This document shows positions 27,519 to 39,086 of a DNA stretch of 64,000 bases, piece by piece. The stretch covers positions 1,116,001 to 1,180,000 of the forward strand of contig NZ_VEBF01000001.1 of assembly GCF_007676705.1 (NCBI RefSeq), read 5' to 3'. The notes under the pieces were generated by a model. That model saw only the letters and a list, made by a program, of their open reading frames with translations. It searched no databases and was not told the DNA's origin. This stretch comes from Paenibacillus xylanexedens. Lineage in GTDB: Bacteria > Bacillota > Bacilli > Paenibacillales > Paenibacillaceae. Positions within the stretch are counted from its first letter, which is position 1. Every line of letters starts with the position of its first letter. Both the position numbers and the translations under genes were made by a program.

Positions 27519-28265
27519 ATGAAATTGACAATTCAACTATTTGCAGGCATTGCAGAACGTTTAAATACATCCCTCCTGGATTTTGAGTACATTGGAGATG
27601 CTCCGACTGCTGCCGATGTAAAAGAAAAACTGAGTCTGGCCTACCCCGAGGCAGCATCTCAGATAAGAACTTCCTTTCTCGCAGTTAACCAGCAGTACGC
27701 TCCTGCCGATACTATACTCAGGTCAGAAGACGAACTGGCTTTAATCCCTCCTGTCTCCGGTGGTGATGGTACGAACATGCCAAATGAAGAGCAACGTTCT
27801 GCCTCTACCGAGCATCGGACTGAAGATGGGTTATTTCTGATTACCGAATCCGCCTTGTCTGTGGAAGCTACAACAGCGCTAGTAATTACCGCCAATCACG
27901 GCGCAGCTCTTACTTTTGTAGGTACGACTCGTGAAATGACCGGTGAACAGCGTACCGTTCATCTGGAGTACGAGGCCTATGTACCGATGGCTCTTTCACA
28001 GATGGCAGCCATTGGAACGGAAATCTCCGATCGATGGCCTGGTGTACTGTGCGCAATCAGTCACCGCATCGGCAAAGTCGATGTGGCAGAGATTAGTGTA
28101 GTCATTGCCGTTTCCTCGCCTCATCGCAATGACTGTTATGATGCAAGCCGCTACGCCATAGAAAGACTCAAACAGACGGTCCCGATCTGGAAAAAGGAAA
28201 TCTGGGAAGATGGGTCTGAATGGAAGGGACATCAATTAGGACCCTGGAACCCTATGGAGAACTAA
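27519..28265 (+). CDS. MoaD-MoaE fusion, molybdopterin synthase
   Basis: A 248-residue fusion of both molybdopterin synthase subunits, which add two sulfurs to precursor Z (cPMP). Residues 1-82 are MoaD (LTIQLFAGIAERL to PPVSGG) with the thiocarboxylate-accepting Gly-Gly at 81-82. After a polar linker, MoaE occupies about 108-248 (LTFVGTTREMTGEQRTVHLEYEAY, SSPHRNDCY, WKKEIWEDG). Gly-Gly is internal here, so cleavage after Gly82 would be needed to free the C-terminus, as reported for mycobacterial MoaX. The ATG at 27519 follows AGAGGTGA. No other moa genes are nearby. Confidence 0.92.
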   Translation: MKLTIQLFAGIAERLNTSLLDFEYIGDAPTAADVKEKLSLAYPEAASQIRTSFLAVNQQYAPADTILRSEDELALIPPVSGGDGTNMPNEEQRSASTEHRTEDGLFLITESALSVEATTALVITANHGAALTFVGTTREMTGEQRTVHLEYEAYVPMALSQMAAIGTEISDRWPGVLCAISHRIGKVDVAEISVVIAVSSPHRNDCYDASRYAIERLKQTVPIWKKEIWEDGSEWKGHQLGPWNPMEN

Positions 28266-28388
28266 CCATGAGTCCTTACACCTTTTTGATGGAGTGGGTT
28301 AATAGTAAATAAGTCGTTGTCAACCCATTTTTTTCTTGTTATTATAAAGATATGTGTCGATATTAGTCGAGGAAAAGGTGGTTTATAC

Positions 28389-29438
28389 GTGAGAGTGCAT
28401 GTTACTGATCTTAAACCTGGCGACCTGTTAAAAAATGATGTATACAACAGTTCGGGTCTCCACATGCTGATGAAAGGTTCCACCCTCAGTGAAGATGACC
28501 TGTCCAAGCTGCTGCAACATGGAATCGATTACGCAGATGTAGAACATACAACATCCGACCTACACTCTGATGCACAAACCATACCTTCCGATCAAACCCG
28601 TCTGTTAACTAATCTGTTTAACGATACGATCAAAGGTACTGAATCTCTATTTCAACAAGCAATGGAGAAGGGTTTTATTGATGAGACACAGGTCGATGAG
28701 ATTTTGATTACCCTTACGGGACAGCTGGAAAAACAGAAAGATGTTGTCTCCTTGTTACTTATGCTGGACGGGGATAGCGATTATACCTACAACCATTCAT
28801 TACAAGTCGGAATGCTTGCTTTTTATATCGCCGGCTGGATGGGCTACAACCCCGAGGAATGTCTAACGGTAGCGAAAGCAGGATATCTCCATGATATCGG
28901 CAAGTCCAAGATTCCTTCTGAAATGTTACATAAACCTGGTAAACTGACCACGGAAGAGTTCGATGAAATGAAGAAACACACGTTCTATGGGTACGATATT
29001 ATTAAAGAATCGACGCAAGATGAAATTCTCGCCACCGTTGCCCTTCAGCATCATGAGCGCGAGGATGGAAGTGGTTATCCTCATGGACTACGTCGCGATG
29101 AGATCCATCCATATGCCCGTATAACCGCTGTAGCTGACGTCTACAGCGCGATGACGACGAATCGGGTGTACCAGACCAAACAGGAGCTTATCTCTGTTCT
29201 GTGCGAATTGTACAGCCTAAGCTTCGGTCAGCTAAATGGTGAAGCAACACAAGAACTAATCAAGCACATGCTGCCGAATTTTATTGGTAAACGAGTGCTG
29301 CTCACAACGGGTCAAACGGGACTCATTGTCATGAATAATCCTGCAGATTATTTCCGGCCACTCGTTCAGACCTCTACGGCCTTTATTGATTTAGCGAAGG
29401 AAAGAGATATTGCTATTGTTGAAATCTATGTACAGTAA
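28389..29438 (+). CDS. HD-GYP domain protein (c-di-GMP phosphodiesterase-like) 2
   Basis: A 349-residue soluble HD-GYP protein. The N-terminal region starts VRVHVTDLKPGDLL. The core contains YLHDIGKSKIPSEMLHKPGKL and LQHHEREDGSGYPHGL, followed by VADVYSAMTTNRVY. The start is GTG at 28389, seven bases after AAGGTGG; an in-frame ATG at 28317 has no good site. It is a paralogue of the protein at 24777-25898 and probably degrades c-di-GMP. It ends with a symmetric terminator. Confidence 0.9.
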   Translation: MRVHVTDLKPGDLLKNDVYNSSGLHMLMKGSTLSEDDLSKLLQHGIDYADVEHTTSDLHSDAQTIPSDQTRLLTNLFNDTIKGTESLFQQAMEKGFIDETQVDEILITLTGQLEKQKDVVSLLLMLDGDSDYTYNHSLQVGMLAFYIAGWMGYNPEECLTVAKAGYLHDIGKSKIPSEMLHKPGKLTTEEFDEMKKHTFYGYDIIKESTQDEILATVALQHHEREDGSGYPHGLRRDEIHPYARITAVADVYSAMTTNRVYQTKQELISVLCELYSLSFGQLNGEATQELIKHMLPNFIGKRVLLTTGQTGLIVMNNPADYFRPLVQTSTAFIDLAKERDIAIVEIYVQ

Positions 29439-29449
29439 GCATAAGGATA

Positions 29450-29479
29450 AAAAGGGAAGCCGTAATCGGCTTCCCTTTT
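29450..29479. terminator. Bidirectional terminator
   Basis: AAAAGGGAAGCCG pairs with CGGCTTCCCTTTT in a compact stem; A-run and T-run make it usable from both sides. It serves the HD-GYP gene and the convergent small yjcZ-type gene. Confidence 0.88.
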
Positions 29480-29505
29480 GTCTATCGTGATTCGTTCATG
29501 TTGGA

Positions 29506-29637
29506 TTAAACGTAGAATGCTTTTGTGATGATAACCAACAGAATGAACAGTACCAAGATTGCACCAGTCGATGTGAATGGATTGTATCCACCTACGCCGC
29601 CTACGTTGCCTCCACAGCCATATCCTACTTCGCTCAT
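29506..29637 (-). CDS. YjcZ family small sporulation protein (43 aa)
   Basis: A tiny gene below most length cut-offs. The N-terminal half is Gly-rich (GYGCGGNVGGVGGY), followed by one hydrophobic helix (ILVLFILLVIITKAF) at the C-terminus, the hallmark of YjcZ/sporulation small proteins. GAGGAGG lies six bases before the ATG. A sigma-K-like -10 (CATATGTTA) is located about 30 bases upstream. The expected location is the mother-cell or spore membrane; the function is unknown. Confidence 0.88.
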   Translation of the reverse strand: MSEVGYGCGGNVGGVGGYNPFTSTGAILVLFILLVIITKAFYV

Positions 29638-29667
29638 GTGATTGCCTCCTCTTCATCAGGTATACCC

Positions 29668-29676
29668 TAACATATG
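29668..29676 (-). promoter_or_regulatory. Sigma-K-like -10 element before yjcZ-type gene
   Basis: CATATGTTA on the minus strand matches CATANNNTA, the sigma-K -10 consensus, and would give a leader of roughly 25 bases. I cannot identify a convincing -35. Confidence 0.4.
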
Positions 29677-29795
29677 ACGCTCCGCGCCAGATGAACCGGG
29701 CGAAACGGCAACATTCGATAAATGGTTATCTGTCAGGTCTCGCATCCTGCCTTAAAGATTCGAACTCATCCTAAATCCCTCTTCATCGTAGTGTT

Positions 29796-30515
29796 CTATA
29801 GATCAGGATCGGAATGAACCTGGATACCGTTTTCCTTGCGGTACATGATGACAAGTAATCGCCAAAATTCATAACTGCCTGTATCGTTCATAATAAACGG
29901 TCGATAATAGTCTAGCGCTGGTTTTGCCCATGCAGGACAATCCATATTGGACAGTTGCTTCTGTTGCTGAATCCAGTCTCCCTGAGTCTCGAGCGTTTTC
30001 TGCATGGCTTCAAACATTCTCTTCTGCTCCGTAGTCATCGGCTGGGCCTCCTCTTCTTGGGACGCAGTTCCGTATTCAGACTGTAGGTATGCTCCCGGTT
30101 CTGTCACACCATCTTCACTGGCAGTATATCCGTAAGATGGCGCGCTGGTTTTCCGGATCTCATAATGTACATGCGGACCAGTACTCTGACCTGTGCTCCC
30201 CTGATTACCGATAAGCTGGCCTCGCTTCACCTGCTGTCCAACGCTTACAGCAATACGTGAAAGGTGCGCATAACAATGCAAATAACCTCGATGATCCTGA
30301 AGTGCTACTGTAAGCCCGTAACCGCCGAATCCGGAGCCTGTAACTCCCTCGGAAGCAAAACGTACCCTACCTTCCATAAAGGCATAGACGGGGCCATTCC
30401 AGGGCTCTGTCACGAGATCAATTCCGCGATGAAATGTCTGTCCACCATGAATGGGATGAATTCGATAGCCGAATGAACTTGTAATTCGATATCCCTCGAA
30501 AGGGTTAACGCTCAT
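29796..30515 (-). CDS. M23 family (LytM-type) peptidase without signal peptide
   Basis: A 239-residue protein with a LytM fold at about residues 1-130. The zinc motif is complete: HRGID, then GPHVHYE. Around residues 165-195 there is a charged helical stretch (TTEQKRMFEAMQKTLETQGDWIQQQKQ), and the C-terminal 45 residues resemble small domains found beside phage-type lysins (PAWAKPALDYYRPFI). It starts at Met-Ser-Val-Asn directly on the domain, with no signal peptide or membrane helix. It would cleave peptidoglycan peptides if exported or released. Confidence 0.86.
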   Translation of the reverse strand: MSVNPFEGYRITSSFGYRIHPIHGGQTFHRGIDLVTEPWNGPVYAFMEGRVRFASEGVTGSGFGGYGLTVALQDHRGYLHCYAHLSRIAVSVGQQVKRGQLIGNQGSTGQSTGPHVHYEIRKTSAPSYGYTASEDGVTEPGAYLQSEYGTASQEEEAQPMTTEQKRMFEAMQKTLETQGDWIQQQKQLSNMDCPAWAKPALDYYRPFIMNDTGSYEFWRLLVIMYRKENGIQVHSDPDL

Positions 30516-30853
30516 ACACTCACATCCTTTTCTATCATTAAATGCTTAAATCTATGAAATGGCTTGTGCTATTAGTCTTATTTTATCCCACAAAAATACC
30601 GCTCAGAATATGATTGGAAAAACCCTGTGGTCTCTCCAACGTATATTCCAAGCGGCGCAAAACACTACTATAAATATAATAGCTATGTAATTGAAAAACG
30701 CCAAGCTCATCAGTACACTAAGAAATTCAAAAAAAGGTCGAAGGAATATCCCTCGACCTTTCTTCAATGATTTTGTGATTCCGTGAAACGGATCTGAAGC
30801 TTAATAGCAGCAACATCGTTCTGCTTCACGGCTTCGAAGAGCGCTGTATTGGA
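30516..30853. other. Intergenic region between M23 peptidase and sufB
   Basis: 338 bases. It contains the sufB terminator (listed separately), the upstream region of the M23 gene, and a 29-codon in-frame, coding-like stretch directly after the sufB stop (discussed in findings). Nothing else was seen. Confidence 0.5.
30736..30758 (-). terminator. Terminator of the sufCDSUB operon
   Basis: On the minus strand GGTCGAGGG pairs with CCTTCGACC (one G-U), followed by TTTTTTT. It is about 95 bases past the sufB stop. Confidence 0.85.
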
Positions 30854-32251
30854 TTAACCAATAGAGCCTTCCATTTCGAATTTGATCAATCTATTCATCT
30901 CAACAGCGTATTCCATTGGCAATTCCTTCGTGAATGGTTCAATGAAGCCCATGATGATCATCTGTGTAGCTTCTGCATCAGTCAGACCACGGCTCATCAG
31001 GTAGAAGAGCTGATCCTCAGACACTTTGGATACTGTAGCTTCATGCTCCAGCATGATGTTATCATTCATGATTTCATTGTAAGGAATTGTATCCGATGTG
31101 GACTCATTATCGAGAATGAGTGTATCACACTTGATATTGGATTTCGCGCCCTCCGCTTGACGTCCAAAGGAAGCCAAACCACGGTACGTTACTTTACCGC
31201 CATGTTTACTAATCGACTTGGATACAATCGTAGATGTTGTATCTGGAGCCAAGTGGATCATTTTCGCACCTGCATCCTGATGCTGGTTTTTACCAGCTAC
31301 AGCGATGGAGAGTACAGAACCTTTAGCTCCACGGCCTTTCAGTACAACCGCCGGATATTTCATCGTCAGTTTGGAACCGATGTTACCATCGACCCATTCC
31401 ATCGTTGCATTTTCTTCTGCAACCGCACGTTTTGTAACAAGGTTATAGATGTTTGGTGCCCAGTTTTGGATCGTTGTGTAACGAACACGGGCATTTTTCT
31501 TACAAATGATCTCAACGACCGCACTGTGCAGTGAATTCGTGCTGTAGATTGGAGCTGTACATCCCTCTACATAGTGAACGAAGCTGTCTTCGTCGGCAAT
31601 GATGAGTGTACGCTCGAATTGTCCCATATTCTCGGAGTTGATCCGGAAGTAGGCTTGCAGAGGCACTTCACATTTAACGCCCTTAGGCACGTAGATGAAG
31701 CTTCCTCCAGACCATACCGCACTATTCAATGCAGCAAATTTGTTATCTGCTGGCGGAATAACCGTTGCAAAATATTCACGCAGGATTTCCGGATGCTCTC
31801 TGAGAGCCGTATCCGTATCCATGAAGATTACACCTTGGTCTTCCAATTCCTTTTGCATGTTGTGGTATACAACCTCGGACTCATACTGAGCCGATACACC
31901 TGCAAGGAACTTTTGCTCTGCTTCAGGAATACCCAATTTATCAAAGGTTTCCTTGATTTCGGAAGGAACTTCCTCCCATGTTTTACCTTGCTTCTCCGAA
32001 GCACGGACGTAGTATTGAATTTCATTGAAATCCAATCCGTCGAGATCTCCGCCCCATTTCGGCATTGGCATCTTTTCGAATTGTTTCAAGGATTTCAAAC
32101 GGAATTCCAACATCCATTCCGGTTCGTTTTTAATCCGGGAAATCTCGGTAACCACTTCTGCAGTCAGACCTTTACCGGTTTGAAAGATGGATTTGTGCTC
32201 ATCGCGAAAACCATATTTGTACTCTTCCATTTCTGGTGCTTTTTTAGCCAT
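30854..32251 (-). CDS. sufB: Fe-S cluster assembly scaffold SufB
   Basis: A 465-residue core scaffold protein of the SUF system that assembles iron-sulfur clusters with SufC and SufD. It shows the conserved SufBD beta-helix core ([50 protein letters not shown]) and the C-terminal [22 protein letters not shown]. It is last in the operon and 20 bases after sufU, with AGGGAGG before the ATG. Length and sequence are typical of Firmicutes SufB. Confidence 0.97.
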   Translation of the reverse strand: MAKKAPEMEEYKYGFRDEHKSIFQTGKGLTAEVVTEISRIKNEPEWMLEFRLKSLKQFEKMPMPKWGGDLDGLDFNEIQYYVRASEKQGKTWEEVPSEIKETFDKLGIPEAEQKFLAGVSAQYESEVVYHNMQKELEDQGVIFMDTDTALREHPEILREYFATVIPPADNKFAALNSAVWSGGSFIYVPKGVKCEVPLQAYFRINSENMGQFERTLIIADEDSFVHYVEGCTAPIYSTNSLHSAVVEIICKKNARVRYTTIQNWAPNIYNLVTKRAVAEENATMEWVDGNIGSKLTMKYPAVVLKGRGAKGSVLSIAVAGKNQHQDAGAKMIHLAPDTTSTIVSKSISKHGGKVTYRGLASFGRQAEGAKSNIKCDTLILDNESTSDTIPYNEIMNDNIMLEHEATVSKVSEDQLFYLMSRGLTDAEATQMIIMGFIEPFTKELPMEYAVEMNRLIKFEMEGSIG

Positions 32252-32271
32252 CTTGCTCTACCTCCCTATCG

Positions 32272-35214
<2,943 letters not shown>

Positions 35215-35239
35215 TGATTAATCCTCCTCCGTTTTGTCT

Positions 35240-36022
35240 TTACGCTTCTTGGCCTACAGTTTCGTCTGTAATTCCCAGCTCTGCCTTTACCCAGTCATAC
35301 CCTTCCGCTTCCAGACGGTGAGCCAATTCAGGTCCGCCGGATTTCACGATACGACCTTGCATCATTACGTGAACATAGTCAGGCGTAATGTAGTTCAACA
35401 GACGTTGGTAGTGAGTGATGATCAGGAAGCCACGATCTTCGCTCTTCATAGCGTTCACACCGTCAGCCACGATTTTCAGAGCATCGATGTCCAGACCGGA
35501 GTCAATTTCATCAAGTACTACAATTTTCGGATCAAGCAGCATCATTTGCAGAATCTCGTTACGTTTTTTCTCACCACCGGAGAAACCTTCATTCAGGTAA
35601 CGATGAGCGAACTCAGGGTTCATGTCGAGTTCTTTCATTTTACCTTCCATTTGACGAATGAACTTGATCAGGGAGATCTCGTTACCTTCGCCGCGACGTG
35701 CGTTAATCGCACTACGCAAGAAGTCGGAGTTCGTAACACCCGCAATTTCACTTGGATATTGCATAGCCAGGAATAGACCTGCGCGTGCGCGCTCATCTAC
35801 AGCCATGTCCAATACATCTTCACCATCAAGTGTAATTGTACCGTCAGTTACTTCATATTTAGGGTGACCCATCAATGCAGAAGCCAGAGTTGATTTACCT
35901 GTTCCGTTCGGCCCCATGATTGCGTGGATTTCTCCACCTTTCATTTCCAGGTTAATGCCTTTCAGGATTTCCTTACCTTCGATGGTCGCTTTCAGACCTT
36001 CAATGACGAAATTCGTAGCCAT
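35240..36022 (-). CDS. sufC: Fe-S cluster assembly ATPase SufC
   Basis: A 260-residue ABC-type ATPase that powers SufBCD. Walker A is GPNGTGKST, signature FSGGEKKRNE, Walker B IVVLDEIDSGLD. The ATG at 36022 begins the ATPase fold (ATNFVIEGLKATIEGKEIL) with GGAGGG 11 bases upstream; an in-frame start at 36145 lies close to the promoter and is rejected. First gene of sufCDSUB, about 130 bases downstream of a promoter with PerR/Fur-like palindromes. Confidence 0.97.
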   Translation of the reverse strand: MATNFVIEGLKATIEGKEILKGINLEMKGGEIHAIMGPNGTGKSTLASALMGHPKYEVTDGTITLDGEDVLDMAVDERARAGLFLAMQYPSEIAGVTNSDFLRSAINARRGEGNEISLIKFIRQMEGKMKELDMNPEFAHRYLNEGFSGGEKKRNEILQMMLLDPKIVVLDEIDSGLDIDALKIVADGVNAMKSEDRGFLIITHYQRLLNYITPDYVHVMMQGRIVKSGGPELAHRLEAEGYDWVKAELGITDETVGQEA

Positions 36023-36146
36023 GTGTATTGTTTCCCTCCATTGATTAATTTGATGTTTGCTGTCGAAAACGAAAAAGCGCCTATTATATCTGAACAGGGC
36101 TTCCCCTGAATTTCTCCTGTACTTGATTCTGTAAAGGAAGAACACT

Positions 36147-36183
36147 TTAGAATAATTCTAAACTGATTCTCAATGATAATCAA
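36147..36183 (-). promoter_or_regulatory. suf promoter with PerR/Fur-like operators
   Basis: On the minus strand TTGATT (36178-36183) and TAGAAT (36155-36160) form a 17-nt-spaced sigma-A promoter. The -10 lies inside a perfect 7-1-7 palindrome TTAGAATAATTCTAA (36147-36161), which matches the PerR box TTATAATNATTATAA except for one symmetric pair. A second imperfect repeat, GATTCTC-AAT-GATAATC (36165-36181), fills the spacer and resembles a Fur box. Iron or peroxide control of suf is inferred from this. Confidence 0.65.
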
Positions 36184-36346
36184 GTCATTTCCTAAGAGTC
36201 CCTGTTCCTTGCAGGAAACATTATTCTATCTGATTCTATAATAAATGCCTAATTGAATCAAATGAGAAAACATCTTCGGCACAGATAGACAGTGAGAAAA
36301 ATCACGGTAAACAAACCTTTTATCTGATTCTTCTATGCTAATTAAA

Positions 36347-36377
36347 AAGGACTTATCCATATCATGGACAAGTCCTT
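36347..36377 (-). terminator. Terminator of the DUF1802 gene
   Basis: AAGGACTT and AAGTCCTT arms enclose further near-perfect pairing (ATCCAT/ATGGAC); a T-run follows on the minus strand. It lies just beyond the stop codon. Confidence 0.85.
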
Positions 36378-36389
36378 CCGTTAATAACA

Positions 36390-36965
36390 TTACATTTTGA
36401 GCATTTCGTTAATCTTCTGTACCTGTTCGTCAAAATCCGCAACGTCCACCACCGGCGTCATTTCGCGCGGCACCGGACCATTCGGAATGGAAATCCAGGA
36501 ACGGCAACCATTATATTCAGGTAGTACTGGGATCTCCATCGGTTCCTTCAAAAGGTACACACGTAGAATCAATACATGGAGCGGATCCTTCCGTTTCCAT
36601 TTCAAACGGTCTTCGGCAAAATCCGCTGTCCACATATGAAAGTCAAGAAGTCGATCCAGCATCTCCTGATCTCGTATCTCCAGGTCCTGCGTTACTTCGG
36701 CATATGCCGTAATGCGGATTGTCGAAGCTTCGGGCACCCATTCGGCCAATGATTCTTCAACATAGGATTGATCCGAGGACTTAATCAGTTCTTTACGCTG
36801 ATGTTCATAAGTCGGATACAGGTAAAATGCCGGACTTTTCAACTCAAAATGTCGGGTTTCCTCCACAATACCACCTTTGCGCATCACCATAATCTGGCGA
36901 CCCGTTTCCAGTGCTTTAATTGCAGATGCCCATTCTTTTAAAGCCGGAATCGTTGGTTCTAACAT
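36390..36965 (-). CDS. DUF1802 family protein
   Basis: A 191-residue soluble protein of unknown function, recognised by the N-terminal pattern ALKEWASAIKALETGRQIMVMRKGGIVEETRHFELKSPAFYLYPTYEHQ, typical of DUF1802. No catalytic motif can be named. The ATG at 36965 has AGGAGGGG seven bases upstream; an in-frame upstream start at 37010 has no such site. It is transcribed alone, with its own terminator. Confidence 0.82.
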   Translation of the reverse strand: MLEPTIPALKEWASAIKALETGRQIMVMRKGGIVEETRHFELKSPAFYLYPTYEHQRKELIKSSDQSYVEESLAEWVPEASTIRITAYAEVTQDLEIRDQEMLDRLLDFHMWTADFAEDRLKWKRKDPLHVLILRVYLLKEPMEIPVLPEYNGCRSWISIPNGPVPREMTPVVDVADFDEQVQKINEMLKM

Positions 36966-37088
36966 AAGCGGTCCCCTCCTATCGTTCTTGTCAGCAGTAT
37001 AGACGCTCAAGGCATTTCTGACAACATGATCCGGATCAGAAAGCTTACATTAGAAACCTACTTGCATTAGACTTATATCGTGGATGTA

Positions 37089-37550
37089 TTAACCAAGGAA
37101 AGAGCGAAGCATCCACATATGTTTCTCCAGATCCGCCTTGAAGCCAGTCAGCATATCGGATGTTGGTTGATCTTCAGCTGCATCTGCAACTTCGATACCT
37201 TCCTGATATTCGTTCGAAAGTGTAGCGAAGTCCTCAATCAGGTTTTGCACCATTGTCTTCGCGTCTTCACCGCCTGCTGCTTCCTGAATAGAGGAAAGCT
37301 CCAGGTACTCTTTCATTGTAGCTGTAGGGCTACCTTTCAGCGTAAGAATACGCTCAGCGATTTCATCCATTTGCACTGTAACTTCATTGTAGAATTCTTC
37401 GAATTTCACATGCAACGTGAAGAAGTTAGGTCCTTTAACGTACCAGTGATAGTTATGGATTTTGACATACAATACGTTCAGGTTAGCTACCTGACGATTA
37501 AGTACTTGTTCCACCGATTTCGCTTGATCTGTTTTGTTTTTTGTAGCCAT
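37089..37550 (-). CDS. dps: Dps family DNA-binding/ferritin-like protein
   Basis: A 153-residue Dps/MrgA-type mini-ferritin. It stores iron and protects DNA from peroxide as a dodecamer. Ferroxidase ligand pattern: NYHWYVKGPNFFTLHVKFEEFYNEV and VQMDEIAERIL. The N-terminus is lysine-containing and could bind DNA. AAAGGATGGG precedes the ATG. I looked for a PerR box upstream and did not find a convincing one, although dps/mrgA are PerR-controlled in Bacillus. Confidence 0.94.
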   Translation of the reverse strand: MATKNKTDQAKSVEQVLNRQVANLNVLYVKIHNYHWYVKGPNFFTLHVKFEEFYNEVTVQMDEIAERILTLKGSPTATMKEYLELSSIQEAAGGEDAKTMVQNLIEDFATLSNEYQEGIEVADAAEDQPTSDMLTGFKADLEKHMWMLRSFLG

Positions 37551-37756
37551 ATTAATCCCATCCTTTATTTAAAATTAGTCTGTCATGCTTGGTAAGCAGT
37601 TTGGCCTGCAATGCATAACAGAGAGTTAATAATACGTCACCGCATGGTAGCGGAGAGGCTTGTTAACGGCGTTTCTCTCAAACGTCCAGCCTATTTGTTT
37701 TTACCCTTGCACATGAAGTTCGAATCAGGATCGACTTAGCTTGTCTCAAAAAAAAG

Positions 37757-37785
37757 TTCAAAAAGCGCGCTATTTCCGATATACT
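37757..37785 (+). promoter_or_regulatory. Candidate sigma-A promoter of mtnK-mtnA
   Basis: TTCAAA at 37757-37762 and TATACT at 37780-37785, 17-nt spacer, lie 60 bases before mtnK. I found no S-box (SAM riboswitch) consensus between this promoter and the gene, although mtnK is S-box controlled in B. subtilis. Confidence 0.5.
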
Positions 37786-37846
37786 GACATATACCAAGCA
37801 AAGAAGTGGGTTTTCCTGTTTCTTCATATATATGGAGGTGGCACCT

Positions 37847-39064
37847 TTGTCCCAATATCGCCCTTTTACCCCCCAGGATGCAATTGAACTGGCCAAAACA
37901 TTACCGGGTCCGTTTGCGGCAGATGCGAATCTGGATTGTCACGAGATCGGCGACGGCAATCTGAATTTGGTATTCCACATCACGGATCAGAACTCCGATA
38001 AAAGTATCATTATCAAACAGGCGCTTCCTTATGCGAAAGTGGTTGGAGAATCATGGCCACTCTCTCTGGTACGTGCCCGCATTGAACGTGAAATTCTGCA
38101 GGAAGAGTATCGTCTGTGTCCAGGTATGGTACCCGAAGTGTATCATTACGATGATGATCTCGCGTTAACGGTTATGGAAGATCTAAGTGATCATGTGATC
38201 ATGCGCAAAGGCTTGATTGAAGGTGTTACCTATCCTCTTTTTGCACAGCATATTGGGGAATTCATGGCAAGAACGTTGTTCTTCACATCCGACTTGGGCA
38301 TGGATCAGCAATTGAAGAAGGAACAACAGGGTAGATTCATTAATCCGGACCAATGCAAAATAACGGAAGATCTGATCTTTGATGAACCCTATCGGATCGC
38401 CGAGAAAAATAATTATGATGTTTCCATTGAAGATGAAGCTGAAGCGCTTCGTTCCGATGGAGAGCTTCACCTTGAAGTGGCTTTGCTGCGGGAAAAATTC
38501 CTGACACATGGGCAGGCACTGCTTCATGGAGATCTGCATACAGGCAGTATTTTTGTCACACCGGAATCAACCAAGGTTATTGATCCCGAATTTGCGTATT
38601 ATGGCCCCATGGGATTCGATGTCGGTGCAGTACTTGCCAACCTGCTATTAAACTACGCCTCCCTGCCAGGATGGATTCAAGAGGAGACGGCTCTGCGTAA
38701 GCGTGAAACGCTTTTGCTGAATATGGTTCGTGATGTATGGACTGAGTTCGAATCCCGTTTCCGTGGCCTCTGGGCTAACGACCTGGTAGATCCGATGGCA
38801 AAAACGCCAGGGTACCAGGATCTGTATGTACAGCAATTGTTCAGAGATTCAATCGGCTTCGCAGGTGCCAAAATGGTTCGCCGTATCGTGGGCCTCGCTC
38901 ACGTGGCCGATATAGATACCATTTCGGATGCGACTGAACGTGAGCATGCTCAGCGTAAAGCATTGTCCATTGGTAAAGCATTGATCAAGAACAATCGTCG
39001 CTTGAATACCATCGGTGAAGTACTCGATATTGTATCTACAGCTGTCTCTACTACTAAGGTTTAA
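37847..39064 (+). CDS. mtnK: Methylthioribose kinase MtnK
   Basis: A 405-residue kinase that phosphorylates 5-methylthioribose at C1 in methionine salvage. It has the protein-kinase-like (APH) fold with the catalytic [10 protein letters not shown] and the metal site [17 protein letters not shown]. The start is probably TTG at 37847, six bases after GGAGGTG; the ATG at 37832 overlaps this site. Followed after 22 bases by mtnA, which uses its product. Confidence 0.95.
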   Translation: MSQYRPFTPQDAIELAKTLPGPFAADANLDCHEIGDGNLNLVFHITDQNSDKSIIIKQALPYAKVVGESWPLSLVRARIEREILQEEYRLCPGMVPEVYHYDDDLALTVMEDLSDHVIMRKGLIEGVTYPLFAQHIGEFMARTLFFTSDLGMDQQLKKEQQGRFINPDQCKITEDLIFDEPYRIAEKNNYDVSIEDEAEALRSDGELHLEVALLREKFLTHGQALLHGDLHTGSIFVTPESTKVIDPEFAYYGPMGFDVGAVLANLLLNYASLPGWIQEETALRKRETLLLNMVRDVWTEFESRFRGLWANDLVDPMAKTPGYQDLYVQQLFRDSIGFAGAKMVRRIVGLAHVADIDTISDATEREHAQRKALSIGKALIKNNRRLNTIGEVLDIVSTAVSTTKV

Positions 39065-39086
39065 TATAAGGAACGGAGGTACATCC

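Larger units (their letters stand above)
36023..36389. other. suf control region and intergenic repeat cluster
   Basis: 367 AT-rich bases between sufC and the DUF1802 gene. They contain the suf promoter, two palindromes, four copies of TGATTCT (starting at 36124, 36164, 36231 and 36325) and the terminator of the DUF1802 gene. No coding frame is convincing. Confidence 0.6.

Noticed and set aside
37551..37620. PerR box upstream of dps
   Set aside because: AT-rich sequence is present but no palindrome close to TTATAATNATTATAA could be placed.
37551..37846. Possible SAM riboswitch (S-box) upstream of mtnK
   Set aside because: Bacillus mtnK is S-box controlled, but I could not find the conserved AGAG-GGTGGAGGGA-type core or a terminator hairpin in the leader.
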